A stretch of 64,000 nucleotides of DNA from the NCBI GenBank assembly GCA_964372115.1, contig CAYJPN010000007.1, forward strand, positions 62,001-126,000, read 5' to 3'. This DNA is from CG2-30-36-16 sp964372115. Lineage in GTDB: Bacteria > Bacteroidota > Ignavibacteria > Ignavibacteriales > Ignavibacteriaceae. The position numbers and the translations under genes were made by a program. Numbering within the stretch: position 1 is the stretch's first letter; the number at the start of each line of letters is the position of its first letter. Below, piece after piece: positions 26,208 to 33,632 of this stretch. Below the pieces are notes generated by a model. It saw nothing but the letters and a program-made list of their open reading frames with translations. It was not told the DNA's origin and searched no databases.

Positions 26208-26455
26208 TGGCAGATGATTTTGAAGAAGCAATTTTTAATGAATTTTATTTTGACCACGCAATAAATAAAGGCATGGTTGTAAAATCGGGGAATGCTGAAA
26301 TTAGCGGAAAAGCAAAAATAAGCATAGAAGAAGACAGCCACGACGGAATAAAAATTATCTTAAAAAAAGATGAAAATGATGCTATAAAAGAGATAAAGTT
26401 CGTCTGTTCATGTGGTCAATCAAAGGCTGTAGTGCTCGATTACACTGACCAATAA
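26207..26455 (+). CDS. 82-residue protein with C-terminal CSCG motif, coupled to cheB
   Basis: The ATG at 26207 overlaps the cheB stop (TAATG), implying translational coupling. The product is small and acidic with no signal peptide. Two strands of mixed charge are followed by 'IKFVCSCGQSKAVVLDYTDQ'. The Cys-Ser-Cys-Gly pair could bind a metal or be redox-active. I do not recognise a family. It closes the chemotaxis gene run before the flagellar promoter, so a role in chemotaxis or its coupling to the flagellar operon is plausible but unproven. Confidence 0.65.
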   Translation: MADDFEEAIFNEFYFDHAINKGMVVKSGNAEISGKAKISIEEDSHDGIKIILKKDENDAIKEIKFVCSCGQSKAVVLDYTDQ

Positions 26456-26530
26456 GTAGCAGTTGCACAAAATTAGCCATCCAGGCAAACATGTTCTTTC
26501 CAAAAATTAAAAAATAATCCCCTCTTTACC

Positions 26531-26546
26531 TGGCATCCATTTTGCC
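26531..26546 (+). promoter_or_regulatory. Sigma-54 promoter of the flagellar operon
   Basis: TGGCATCCATTTTGCC matches the RpoN consensus TGGCAC-N5-TTGCA at the diagnostic positions: GG at -24 and GC at -12, with exactly 10 bases between. The expected transcription start falls near 26557-26560, leaving a short leader with AGGAAG before the flgB start at 26575. Sigma-54 control of rod/basal-body genes is known in several phyla. Confidence 0.7.
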
Positions 26547-26574
26547 TATTTCATTCAAAAACTTAGGAAGTTAG

Positions 26575-26961
26575 ATGTCAGGTTCAAATATAAAACTGCT
26601 CGAAAATTTTATTAACTACTGTTCTGTTAAGAACAAAGTAATAAGTAAAAACATTGCAAATGTAGGCACCGAAAACTACAGACGCGAAGATGTGTCATTT
26701 TCCGATGTACTTAACCAAAGCATGAATACTTCAATTAAAACTACCAACCGCAGACATATTCCCATTGTTGAACCGGATTTAAATGAGTTCCCTCATTCCT
26801 TGAGTAACGATGAATACCAAGCATCGGGTGTTAATAATGTTGAGATAGAAAAAGAAATGGGAGAGTTAGCTCAAAACAGTTTGAATTTTAAATTTGCAGC
26901 TAAAAAAATAACTTCACATTTCAAAATTCTTCAGTCAGTAATTAAAGGAGGCAGCCAATGA
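26575..26961 (+). CDS. flgB: Flagellar proximal rod protein FlgB
   Basis: A 128-residue rod subunit exported by the flagellar type III system. It has the typical 'SKNIANVGTENYRREDVSFSD' N-terminal motif of rod/hook proteins and the C-terminal 'NVEIEKEMGELAQNSLNFKFAAK', which forms the coiled-coil partner. 'NNVEIEKEM' corresponds to the FlgB-specific 'GNNVDLE.EM'. First gene of a 13.6 kb operon; its end overlaps flgC by 4 bases. Confidence 0.93.
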   Translation: MSGSNIKLLENFINYCSVKNKVISKNIANVGTENYRREDVSFSDVLNQSMNTSIKTTNRRHIPIVEPDLNEFPHSLSNDEYQASGVNNVEIEKEMGELAQNSLNFKFAAKKITSHFKILQSVIKGGSQ

Positions 26962-27458
26962 AAGTAGGCGGCGAGTATAGCGGATTTAATATAAGCGCAA
27001 AAGGTATGAGTGTTCAAAGAAAAAAAATGAACATCATAGCCGAGAATATTGCCAACGCCGATAACATCCGCACAGAAGACGGCAAACCTTACCAGCGAAA
27101 ATATATGGTTATTTCGGCAAAAAATAATTTGTTTACCCAAAATTTAGATATTCAAAAATCAAGTATTCCTCTCGCTGTTACCAATGCAGATCATATCGCA
27201 TTTCCGAACGCTGCACCGATGGCGCCCGGGACGGCGGATACTGATTTAAATTTTGAAGAAAAACTTGATACCAAAATGGGCGATGTTATCTATATGCCCG
27301 ACAATCCGGATGCCGATGAAGACGGATACATCCAAATGTCGAATGTAAATATTATAACCGAAATGGTTGAAATGATAGCCGCCACCAGAAGCTATGAATC
27401 AAACCTGACAGCTCTCAATTCATCTAAGCAAATGGCAAAAGATTCATTGGAGATTTAA
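26958..27458 (+). CDS. flgC: Flagellar rod protein FlgC
   Basis: A 166-residue rod protein. 'FNISAKGMSVQRKKMNIIAENIANADN' is the conserved rod N-terminus, and 'YIQMSNVNIITEMVEMIAATRSYESNLTALNSSKQM' is the FlgC C-terminal signature. The central part is about 20 residues longer than in compact homologs. Overlaps flgB by 4 bases; a GGAGG lies within the flgB 3' end. Confidence 0.94.
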   Translation: MKVGGEYSGFNISAKGMSVQRKKMNIIAENIANADNIRTEDGKPYQRKYMVISAKNNLFTQNLDIQKSSIPLAVTNADHIAFPNAAPMAPGTADTDLNFEEKLDTKMGDVIYMPDNPDADEDGYIQMSNVNIITEMVEMIAATRSYESNLTALNSSKQMAKDSLEI

Positions 27459-27462
27459 GTAA

Positions 27463-27705
27463 ATGAAAATTGCTACAAATATGATTGGAAATTATACCCC
27501 GCATAGAGTCGGAAGCGCTGTTCAAACACAACAAAGTACTTCTGTAAAAATGACGGCTCCCGAAAAAGTTACAGGCGATGAGAAACAATTTTTTACACAG
27601 CTTTACCCGGATGATAAAGAAGAAATAATGGATCATCACTTTTATAACCGCCGCGGAAAAATGGCGGGTGTTGCTGTCGGTTCATTGTTCGATAAGAGAG
27701 GTTAA
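27463..27705 (+). CDS. 80-residue protein between flgC and fliE, unknown
   Basis: A small protein packed 4 bases after flgC and 2 bases before fliE, so certainly part of the operon. It starts MKIATNMIGNYTPHRVG, has a Thr/Gln-rich middle and ends with 'HHFYNRRGKMAGVAVGSLFD', a basic and glycine-containing tail. There is no signal peptide or membrane helix. This slot holds no gene in the standard flgB-flgC-fliE order of most bacteria. It might be a rod-assembly or export-related factor specific to this lineage. No family recognised. Confidence 0.7.
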   Translation: MKIATNMIGNYTPHRVGSAVQTQQSTSVKMTAPEKVTGDEKQFFTQLYPDDKEEIMDHHFYNRRGKMAGVAVGSLFDKRG

Positions 27706-27707
27706 TT

Positions 27708-27998
27708 ATGCAAATAAATCAAATTGGGAGTTTTAGTCAAACTTTAAACCCGATAAAAGAAGCGCCTAAACCGGATGGGGAGGCATTTAAAAATGTTATA
27801 ACAGATTTTATCGGTCAGGTAAATAACCAGCAGCACGAAACTGCAAACCTCACCGATGCATTTATTCACGGCGGAGATGTGCAGCTTCACGAAGTTATGA
27901 TTGCCGGTGAAAAAGCAAAAACCAGCTTAGATTTGCTTATGGAAATTAGAAACAAAGCAATAGATATGTATAAAGAGTTAACCAGAATTCAGATCTAG
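27708..27998 (+). CDS. fliE: Flagellar MS-ring/rod junction protein FliE
   Basis: A 96-residue protein. 'GEAFKNVITDFIGQVNNQQHETANLTDAFIHGG' and 'LHEVMIAGEKAKTSLDLLMEIRNKAIDMYKELTRIQI' are the two helices of FliE; the C-terminal 'R.K...AY.E....QI' pattern is diagnostic. It joins the MS ring to the proximal rod. Normal length. Confidence 0.92.
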   Translation: MQINQIGSFSQTLNPIKEAPKPDGEAFKNVITDFIGQVNNQQHETANLTDAFIHGGDVQLHEVMIAGEKAKTSLDLLMEIRNKAIDMYKELTRIQI

Positions 27999-28002
27999 CA
28001 CC

Positions 28003-29601
28003 ATGAATAAAAATCCATTAGAAGCAGTATTTAGTATCTTCAATAAACTTACGATGCAGCAAAAGTTATTAATAGGCGGGGTTGCCGTATTAACAGTTGC
28101 AATACTCGGCGTACTTATGTTATTTCTTAACGAGCCGAATTATGCCGTCCTTTACTCAAGCCTCGCCGAGGAAGATGCATCAAAAGTTGTTGACCAGCTT
28201 AATAATGAAAAAGTACCTTTCAAACTTGATGATAGTGGAAGAACAATAAAAGTTCCAAAAGAAAAAGTTTATGAGGTTCGTCTTTCACTCGCCGGAAAGG
28301 GAATACCAAGTTCCGGAGTTTTAGGTTACGAGTTATTTGATAAATCTTCGATGGGGATGTCAGAGTTCATGCAAAAACTAAATTATAAACGTGCGCTCGA
28401 GGGGGAATTGTCGCGTACTATTATGCAGCAGAATGGCGTAGAGGGTGTTCGTGTTCACCTTGTATTTCCTGAAAAATCTGTTTTTAAAGATGAACAAAAA
28501 CCACCAACCGCTTCAGTAGTTTTAAAATTGAAGAACGGGGTTAATATGTCGAAGAGTAACATTTCGGCAATTGTCAATCTTATTTCAAGCAGTGTGGAAG
28601 GACTTACGCCGGAAAAAGTTTCGCTGTTAGATACAAGAGGAAGATTGCTCTCAAAAGAAAATAATGAAGACCCGCTGGCAGTTTCGAGTTCTAAACAATA
28701 CGAAATAAAACAATCGGTTGAAGAATACCTTGTACTTAAAGCACAGCGTATAATGGATAATGTTGTTGGTTACGGTAATTCGATAATACAGGTAAATGCA
28801 GATTTGAACTTCGACCAGGTTGAAAAAACAATGGAAACTTACGACCCCGATTCACAAGTTGCGGTTAGCGAACAGTCAACCAAGTCTGAAAACGCCGGCA
28901 GAACAAGTTCTGACTCCACCGCTCAAACCACCGAGGTATCCACTACAAACTATGAAATTAGCAAAACAGTGCAGCGGGTTGTTGAAGGAACCGGAACTAT
29001 AAAAAAATTAAGTGTAGCAGCGGTTATAAACGATATTGGTAAAGAAGTAAAAAAAGGTAATGTTACAGAAACAGTTTTTGAACCGCGCCCTGCCGACCAG
29101 ATGAAGAAACTTGAAGAAATAATTAGAAATGCGGTTGGAATAAACAGCGAAAGAAATGACCAATTTTCGCTTGTAAATATTTCGTTTGAAACCAAACCGC
29201 TTGAGGAGTTAACAATTGAAGAACCTTCATTCATGGACCACATGGATCAATATATAAATCTTCTCCTTATAATAATCGCAATCGGTGCTTCAATCTTTTT
29301 ATTAAAAGGATTGATGCAGAAATTAAAGAATGAAAGAATAATAATCGGTACGTTTAATCCTCAAGATGAATATGCTTTTGAACCGGCTGCTCCTTCAGGT
29401 CATCTTAGTGACAAACCAAAACCGTTGATTGCCCCGCTGAAAAAACGAGCGGTGCTGCCTTTAGGCGACATTGAAGACGAAATATCGGATGAAGCGGTTT
29501 TAAAACTTAATCAACAAGAAAAAATTACAAACTACGTTTCCAAAAATCCTATGGAAGCGGCAAAATTAATAAACGCATGGCTGCACGAAGATGAGATCTA
29601 A
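28003..29601 (+). CDS. fliF: Flagellar MS-ring protein FliF
   Basis: A 532-residue membrane ring protein. The first membrane helix is about residues 21-42 ('LLIGGVAVLTVAILGVLMLF'). It is followed by the ring-building motifs 'NYAVLYSSLAEEDASKVVDQL', 'VYEVRLSLAGKGIPSSG', 'YKRALEGELSRTI' and 'VRVHLVFPEKSVF'. The second helix is about 420-440 ('INLLLIIIAIGASIFLLKGL'). The C-terminal tail 'VSKNPMEAAKLINAWLHEDEI' is the FliG-binding end. It overlaps fliG by 11 bases. Confidence 0.96.
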   Translation: MNKNPLEAVFSIFNKLTMQQKLLIGGVAVLTVAILGVLMLFLNEPNYAVLYSSLAEEDASKVVDQLNNEKVPFKLDDSGRTIKVPKEKVYEVRLSLAGKGIPSSGVLGYELFDKSSMGMSEFMQKLNYKRALEGELSRTIMQQNGVEGVRVHLVFPEKSVFKDEQKPPTASVVLKLKNGVNMSKSNISAIVNLISSSVEGLTPEKVSLLDTRGRLLSKENNEDPLAVSSSKQYEIKQSVEEYLVLKAQRIMDNVVGYGNSIIQVNADLNFDQVEKTMETYDPDSQVAVSEQSTKSENAGRTSSDSTAQTTEVSTTNYEISKTVQRVVEGTGTIKKLSVAAVINDIGKEVKKGNVTETVFEPRPADQMKKLEEIIRNAVGINSERNDQFSLVNISFETKPLEELTIEEPSFMDHMDQYINLLLIIIAIGASIFLLKGLMQKLKNERIIIGTFNPQDEYAFEPAAPSGHLSDKPKPLIAPLKKRAVLPLGDIEDEISDEAVLKLNQQEKITNYVSKNPMEAAKLINAWLHEDEI

Positions 29602-30646
29602 TCAAAGTAACGGAAGAAATTTGCCTTCGAATGATTTTCGAATGGCAGAAATATCAGGGTCGCAAAAGGCTGCCCTATTGATGATTGCCCTTAATGTGGA
29701 AACCGCTTCCTCTGTTTTCCGGTATCTTGACCCGATGGAGGTTGAGATGATATCGACAGAAATAAGCAAGGTTAAAAATATACCTTCCACTACCGTCGAT
29801 TCTATTATGGAAGAGTTTTATAATATGGTTACCGCCCGCGAATATGTTCTTGAGGGCGGAATCGATTTTGCTCAGGCAGTTCTTGAAAAATCATTCGGAT
29901 TACAGAAGGCTGTTGAAATTATTGAAAAAGTAAAAAACCTTACGACTCTTAAAGGATTTGATGTTCTAAAAAAAGCTGATTCTACACAATTGGTAAACTT
30001 TTTAAACAAAGAACATCCCCAAACAATTGCGTTAATACTCTCCCACTTAAACCCCGATCAAACTGCGGCGGCAATACGAGAGTTACCCGACTCCTTACGA
30101 ATTGAAGTTGTTTATAGAATTGCAACACTCGGAAAAATTTCGCCCCAAACTTTACAGCAAATTGAACGCGTAGTTGATGATATGGCTGGCATAAGCCTCG
30201 GGCAATCGTTAAGTAAAATCGGAGGAACAAAAAGTCTTGCAAGTATCCTCAATAAAACAAGTGTATCATTAAGTAAAGAAATAATGGATTTACTTTCTCA
30301 ACGCGATCCTGAAGTTGCAATAGAAGTAAAAAGATTGATGTTCCTGTTCGATGATATCATTCATATTCAGGACAAAGATATTCAAAAAATTATGCGCGAG
30401 ATTGATAGAAAAGATCTTGCTTTATCGCTAAAAATTGTTGATGAAAAATTAAAAGAAAAAATATTTTCTAATATGTCCGAACGCGCAGCTGACCTTCTGA
30501 AAGAAGAGTTACAGTATATGGGTATGGTAAAACTAAAAGAAGTTGAAGAAGCGCAGAATAAAATAATAGATGTTGTAAAAAGACTTGAAGAGCAGGGTGA
30601 AATTGCCCTGAACTTAAGAGGCGGTGCGGAAGAAATTTATGTCTGA
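29591..30646 (+). CDS. fliG: Flagellar motor switch protein FliG
   Basis: A 351-residue switch subunit that receives torque from the stator. Motifs: 'SGSQKAALLMIALNVETASSVFRYL' (N domain), 'EHPQTIALILSHLNPDQTAAAIRELP' (middle domain EHPQ), 'KSLASILN' and the C-terminal torque helix 'EDIIHIQDKDIQKIMREIDRKDLALSLK', here reading 'FDDIIHIQDK'. A few extra N-terminal residues precede 'MAEISGSQK', so ATG 29642 is an alternative start; neither has a strong Shine-Dalgarno. Confidence 0.96.
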   Translation: MRSNQSNGRNLPSNDFRMAEISGSQKAALLMIALNVETASSVFRYLDPMEVEMISTEISKVKNIPSTTVDSIMEEFYNMVTAREYVLEGGIDFAQAVLEKSFGLQKAVEIIEKVKNLTTLKGFDVLKKADSTQLVNFLNKEHPQTIALILSHLNPDQTAAAIRELPDSLRIEVVYRIATLGKISPQTLQQIERVVDDMAGISLGQSLSKIGGTKSLASILNKTSVSLSKEIMDLLSQRDPEVAIEVKRLMFLFDDIIHIQDKDIQKIMREIDRKDLALSLKIVDEKLKEKIFSNMSERAADLLKEELQYMGMVKLKEVEEAQNKIIDVVKRLEEQGEIALNLRGGAEEIYV

Positions 30647-31256
30647 TGTAATTAGACTCGGAGTTAGATCCGGGAGGATGAACGTAAAGTTTAAGGATGA
30701 TTTTGAGGAAGATACTCAAGAAGTAGTGCGTGAGGAAGACCGGCTGAATGAAATGTTTGAAGAAAAGTATGAATTGGGATTTTTAAGAGGACGTGAGGAA
30801 GCACTAAATCAACTGACGGAAGAGTACTCAAATAAGCTTCAAGTAAAATATGGAGAAGTAGAAAAGATTGTCGCAGAATTAGACGATGCCATTTTCAAAT
30901 ATGATAAAATATTTGAAAATCTTGTTGTTAAACTTTCAATAGCAATTGGCGAAAAAATTGTCCGCCGCGAAGTTAATACGGAATCTCATATCAATGAAAT
31001 ACTTATTGATTCTGTTCGAAAAGTTCTCGGCTCCAACAATATAATTGTTCGTTTAAATTCGGAAGATTACAAGTTGTTAAACAGCGAAAGCTCGAGTTTA
31101 TTTACAACAGGCACTTTTTCGAAAATTAAATTTGAACCTGATGACAACCTTGAAATGGGGGGGTGTTTTATTGAAACTGAAATTGGAAATGTTGACGCAA
31201 GACTTTCTACACAGATAAATGAAATAAATAAACAGCTTCAGTTAGCATTGGATTAA
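30639..31256 (+). CDS. fliH: Flagellar export ATPase regulator FliH
   Basis: A 205-residue protein starting at ATG 30639, inside the fliG 3' end (8-base overlap), preferred to a longer GTG version. The charged, Glu-rich helical N-half ('EKYELGFLRGREEALNQLTEEYSNKLQ') and the C-terminal 'VVKLSIAIGEKIVRREVN' plus 'MGGCFIETEIGNVDARLSTQINEI' match FliH/SctL. It holds the FliI ATPase and links it to the C-ring. Confidence 0.88.
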   Translation: MSDVIRLGVRSGRMNVKFKDDFEEDTQEVVREEDRLNEMFEEKYELGFLRGREEALNQLTEEYSNKLQVKYGEVEKIVAELDDAIFKYDKIFENLVVKLSIAIGEKIVRREVNTESHINEILIDSVRKVLGSNNIIVRLNSEDYKLLNSESSSLFTTGTFSKIKFEPDDNLEMGGCFIETEIGNVDARLSTQINEINKQLQLALD

Positions 31257-31263
31257 AATTAGC

Positions 31264-32595
31264 GTGGAACAAGAAGAAAAAATATTGCAGCGTTTTTTGC
31301 GCGTTATTAATAAGGCGGAAACCGTAAAGGTTAACGGAAAAGTTAATGATGTTATCGGATTGGTAATAGTCTCAACCGGGCCTAATGTTTCTCTTGGCGA
31401 AATATGTACCATTATTGATAACGATGGGCGCGAAGTATGTAAAACTGAAGTTGTAGGTTTTAAAGATGGAAAAGTTTTATCCATTGCGCTCGGCGAAGTA
31501 CAAAAAATTTCTCCTTCGTGCGAAATAATTGCTTCCGGTCGCACTTTTTCAATTGGGGTTGGTAAAGAACTGTTAGGTAGAGTTATAGATGGACTCGGGA
31601 ATCCCATCGACGGTAAAGGTGAAATTATAACTTCCTCGATTCGCTCCATTCACGCCGAGCCGCCAAATCCTTTAACAAGGGACAGAATTTTTAAACCTCT
31701 CCAAACCGGCGTTCGATCAATTGATGGTCTTCTTACAATTGGTCGCGGGCAACGAGCAGGTATTTTTGCAGGCAGCGGCGTGGGAAAAAGTGTTATGCTT
31801 GGCATGATTGCTCGAAATACGGATGCAGAAGTAAATGTAATTACACTTATTGGTGAACGTGGTAGAGAAGTTAGAGAATTTATTGAGAAGGACCTTGGAG
31901 AAGAGGGATTAAAAAAATCTGTGGTGGTTGTAGCTACCAGCGATAAACCTCCATTAATAAGAATGAAGGGGGCTTTTCTCGGGACGACAATTGCAGAATA
32001 TTTTCGTGATCTTGGGATGGATGTGGTTTTAATGATGGATTCGGTTACACGTTTTGCTATGGCTCAGCGCGAAATCGGTTTAACAATCGGCGAACCGCCG
32101 ACGACAAAAGGATATACTCCATCAGTATTTTCGATTTTACCAAAACTTTTAGAAAGAGCCGGCACTACTAGTACCGGTTCTATAACCGGTTTTTATACTG
32201 TGCTTGTAGATGGTGACGACATGAATGAGCCGATAGCCGATGCGGTCCGCTCGATATTGGATGGACATATTGTTCTTTCCCGTCGGCTTGCAAATAAAGG
32301 TCAGTACCCGGCGGTAGATCCTTTACAGAGCGTTAGCCGGGTTATGCCTGATATTGTATCAAAAGACCATAGAACCCGGGCGATGGCGTTTAGCGAAATA
32401 CTCGCAACTTATAAGGAAGCCGAAGATTTGATAAACATCGGCGCTTACGTAAAAGGCAGCAATCTGCAAATAGACCACGCATTATCGAAAATAAGTCAAC
32501 TTAGAGCATTTTTAAAACAAGATTTACTTGAAGAAGCACTGTTCGAAGAAACTATTAGAAGACTTTTTGAAATAATTGAACAACCATTGGTGTAA
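31264..32595 (+). CDS. fliI: Flagellum-specific export ATPase FliI
   Basis: A 443-residue ATPase of the F1-beta family. Walker A is 'AGSGVGKSVMLGMIARN', Walker B lies in 'MDVVLMMDSVTRFAMAQRE', and 'IGEPPTTKGYTPSVFSILPKLLERAGT' is typical of FliI/SctN. 'DPLQSVSRVMPDI' follows. The start is GTG 31264. It drives substrate delivery to the flagellar export gate together with FliH and FliJ, its immediate neighbours. Confidence 0.97.
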   Translation: MEQEEKILQRFLRVINKAETVKVNGKVNDVIGLVIVSTGPNVSLGEICTIIDNDGREVCKTEVVGFKDGKVLSIALGEVQKISPSCEIIASGRTFSIGVGKELLGRVIDGLGNPIDGKGEIITSSIRSIHAEPPNPLTRDRIFKPLQTGVRSIDGLLTIGRGQRAGIFAGSGVGKSVMLGMIARNTDAEVNVITLIGERGREVREFIEKDLGEEGLKKSVVVVATSDKPPLIRMKGAFLGTTIAEYFRDLGMDVVLMMDSVTRFAMAQREIGLTIGEPPTTKGYTPSVFSILPKLLERAGTTSTGSITGFYTVLVDGDDMNEPIADAVRSILDGHIVLSRRLANKGQYPAVDPLQSVSRVMPDIVSKDHRTRAMAFSEILATYKEAEDLINIGAYVKGSNLQIDHALSKISQLRAFLKQDLLEEALFEETIRRLFEIIEQPLV

Positions 32596-32598
32596 TAA

Positions 32599-33036
32599 AT
32601 GTCAAAATTCAGTTACAAATTCGAATCGATAAAAAAAGTAAAAGAATCGCTCGAGAAAAAGGCTCAAAAGGAAGTCGCCGAAATCGATTTGCTGATTGAA
32701 AAACAAAGACAGGAATACAATAATATTGTTGAAGAAGGAAAAAATTCTCAAAGCGATTTTTCGTATAAAAAAATGCATGCATCGGAGTTGCAGTTTATCA
32801 AGGCATACGAAGCAGATATTAAGGAACAACTGCTTTTAATAAAACAAAAGATTGAGCAACTCGAGAAAAATAAAGATGAAAAAATGAATGAGTTGATACA
32901 AAAAACAAAAGAACATAAAATGTTTGAGATATTAAAAGAAAGTCATCACGAGCGGTTTATAGTGGAAGAGAATAAAGTTGATATGGACTCGTTAAACGAA
33001 ATGGCAACGCAAAAGTATATAAGGGGAAGCAAGTGA
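32599..33036 (+). CDS. fliJ: Flagellar export chaperone FliJ
   Basis: A 145-residue antiparallel coiled-coil protein: 'FSYKFESIKKVKESLEKKAQKEVAEIDL' at the N-terminus, followed by Lys/Glu-rich heptads. Sequence conservation in FliJ is always low, but start ('F.f.le.vl.....e...k.el'), length and location directly after fliI identify it. Overlaps the next gene by 4 bases. Confidence 0.85.
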   Translation: MSKFSYKFESIKKVKESLEKKAQKEVAEIDLLIEKQRQEYNNIVEEGKNSQSDFSYKKMHASELQFIKAYEADIKEQLLLIKQKIEQLEKNKDEKMNELIQKTKEHKMFEILKESHHERFIVEENKVDMDSLNEMATQKYIRGSK

Positions 33037-33632
33037 AAGGGAAATTAATATATATTGCTCTGTTTCTCGCCGCGTTTGTTATTACAACTATGGCAATAAT
33101 GTATTTCAACGGTTTATATAACAATATATTTGCATTTGATTTTTCAGCTCCAAAACCGCAGGTACACCAGCCTAAAACACTCAAGGATACCGAAGCGCCA
33201 ATAAGTTTAACTACAAGAGATAATACAGAAAAAATTGCACAGCCAACAGCCGATACTGCATCTGTAAAAGTAAATATTGAACAGCCTGTTAGTGAAAAAA
33301 GTCAACTATCTACACTCACAGACAGCATAAAAAGTATTACCGCAGCGCCGGAAATAAAGATAGCCGAGAATAAAATTGAGGAGAAAAAACCTGAAGAACG
33401 ACCGGTAGTTAAAGAAAAAGTTACCCAAACCAAAGAGTATTTGCAGTGGACAAAAAAAACTGCCGGGCTCTATGAAGCTATGGATGCAAAACGAGCCGCT
33501 AAAATAATTCAGAATTATTCCGATAATGTAGCAAGAGATATTATTTATGCGATGAAAAAGAAAAAAGCCGCGGAAATATTATCAATTTTAAGTCCTGAAA
33601 TTGCTCAACGAATAACAAGAGTGCAACACTAA
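33033..33632 (+). CDS. MotE-like membrane protein with MgtE-N-type domain
   Basis: A 199-residue protein from GTG 33033. One membrane helix ('IYIALFLAAFVITTMAIMYF', about 5-24) is followed by a long Pro/Glu/Lys-rich periplasmic linker. The C-terminal globular part 'GLYEAMDAKRAAKIIQNYSDN' and 'AAEILSILSPEIAQRITRV' resembles the MgtE N-terminal superhelix repeat. That combination is found in MotE-type proteins, which chaperone other periplasmic motility proteins. Its place between fliJ and fliK matches MotE-like genes in other phyla. Confidence 0.7.
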   Translation: MKGKLIYIALFLAAFVITTMAIMYFNGLYNNIFAFDFSAPKPQVHQPKTLKDTEAPISLTTRDNTEKIAQPTADTASVKVNIEQPVSEKSQLSTLTDSIKSITAAPEIKIAENKIEEKKPEERPVVKEKVTQTKEYLQWTKKTAGLYEAMDAKRAAKIIQNYSDNVARDIIYAMKKKKAAEILSILSPEIAQRITRVQH

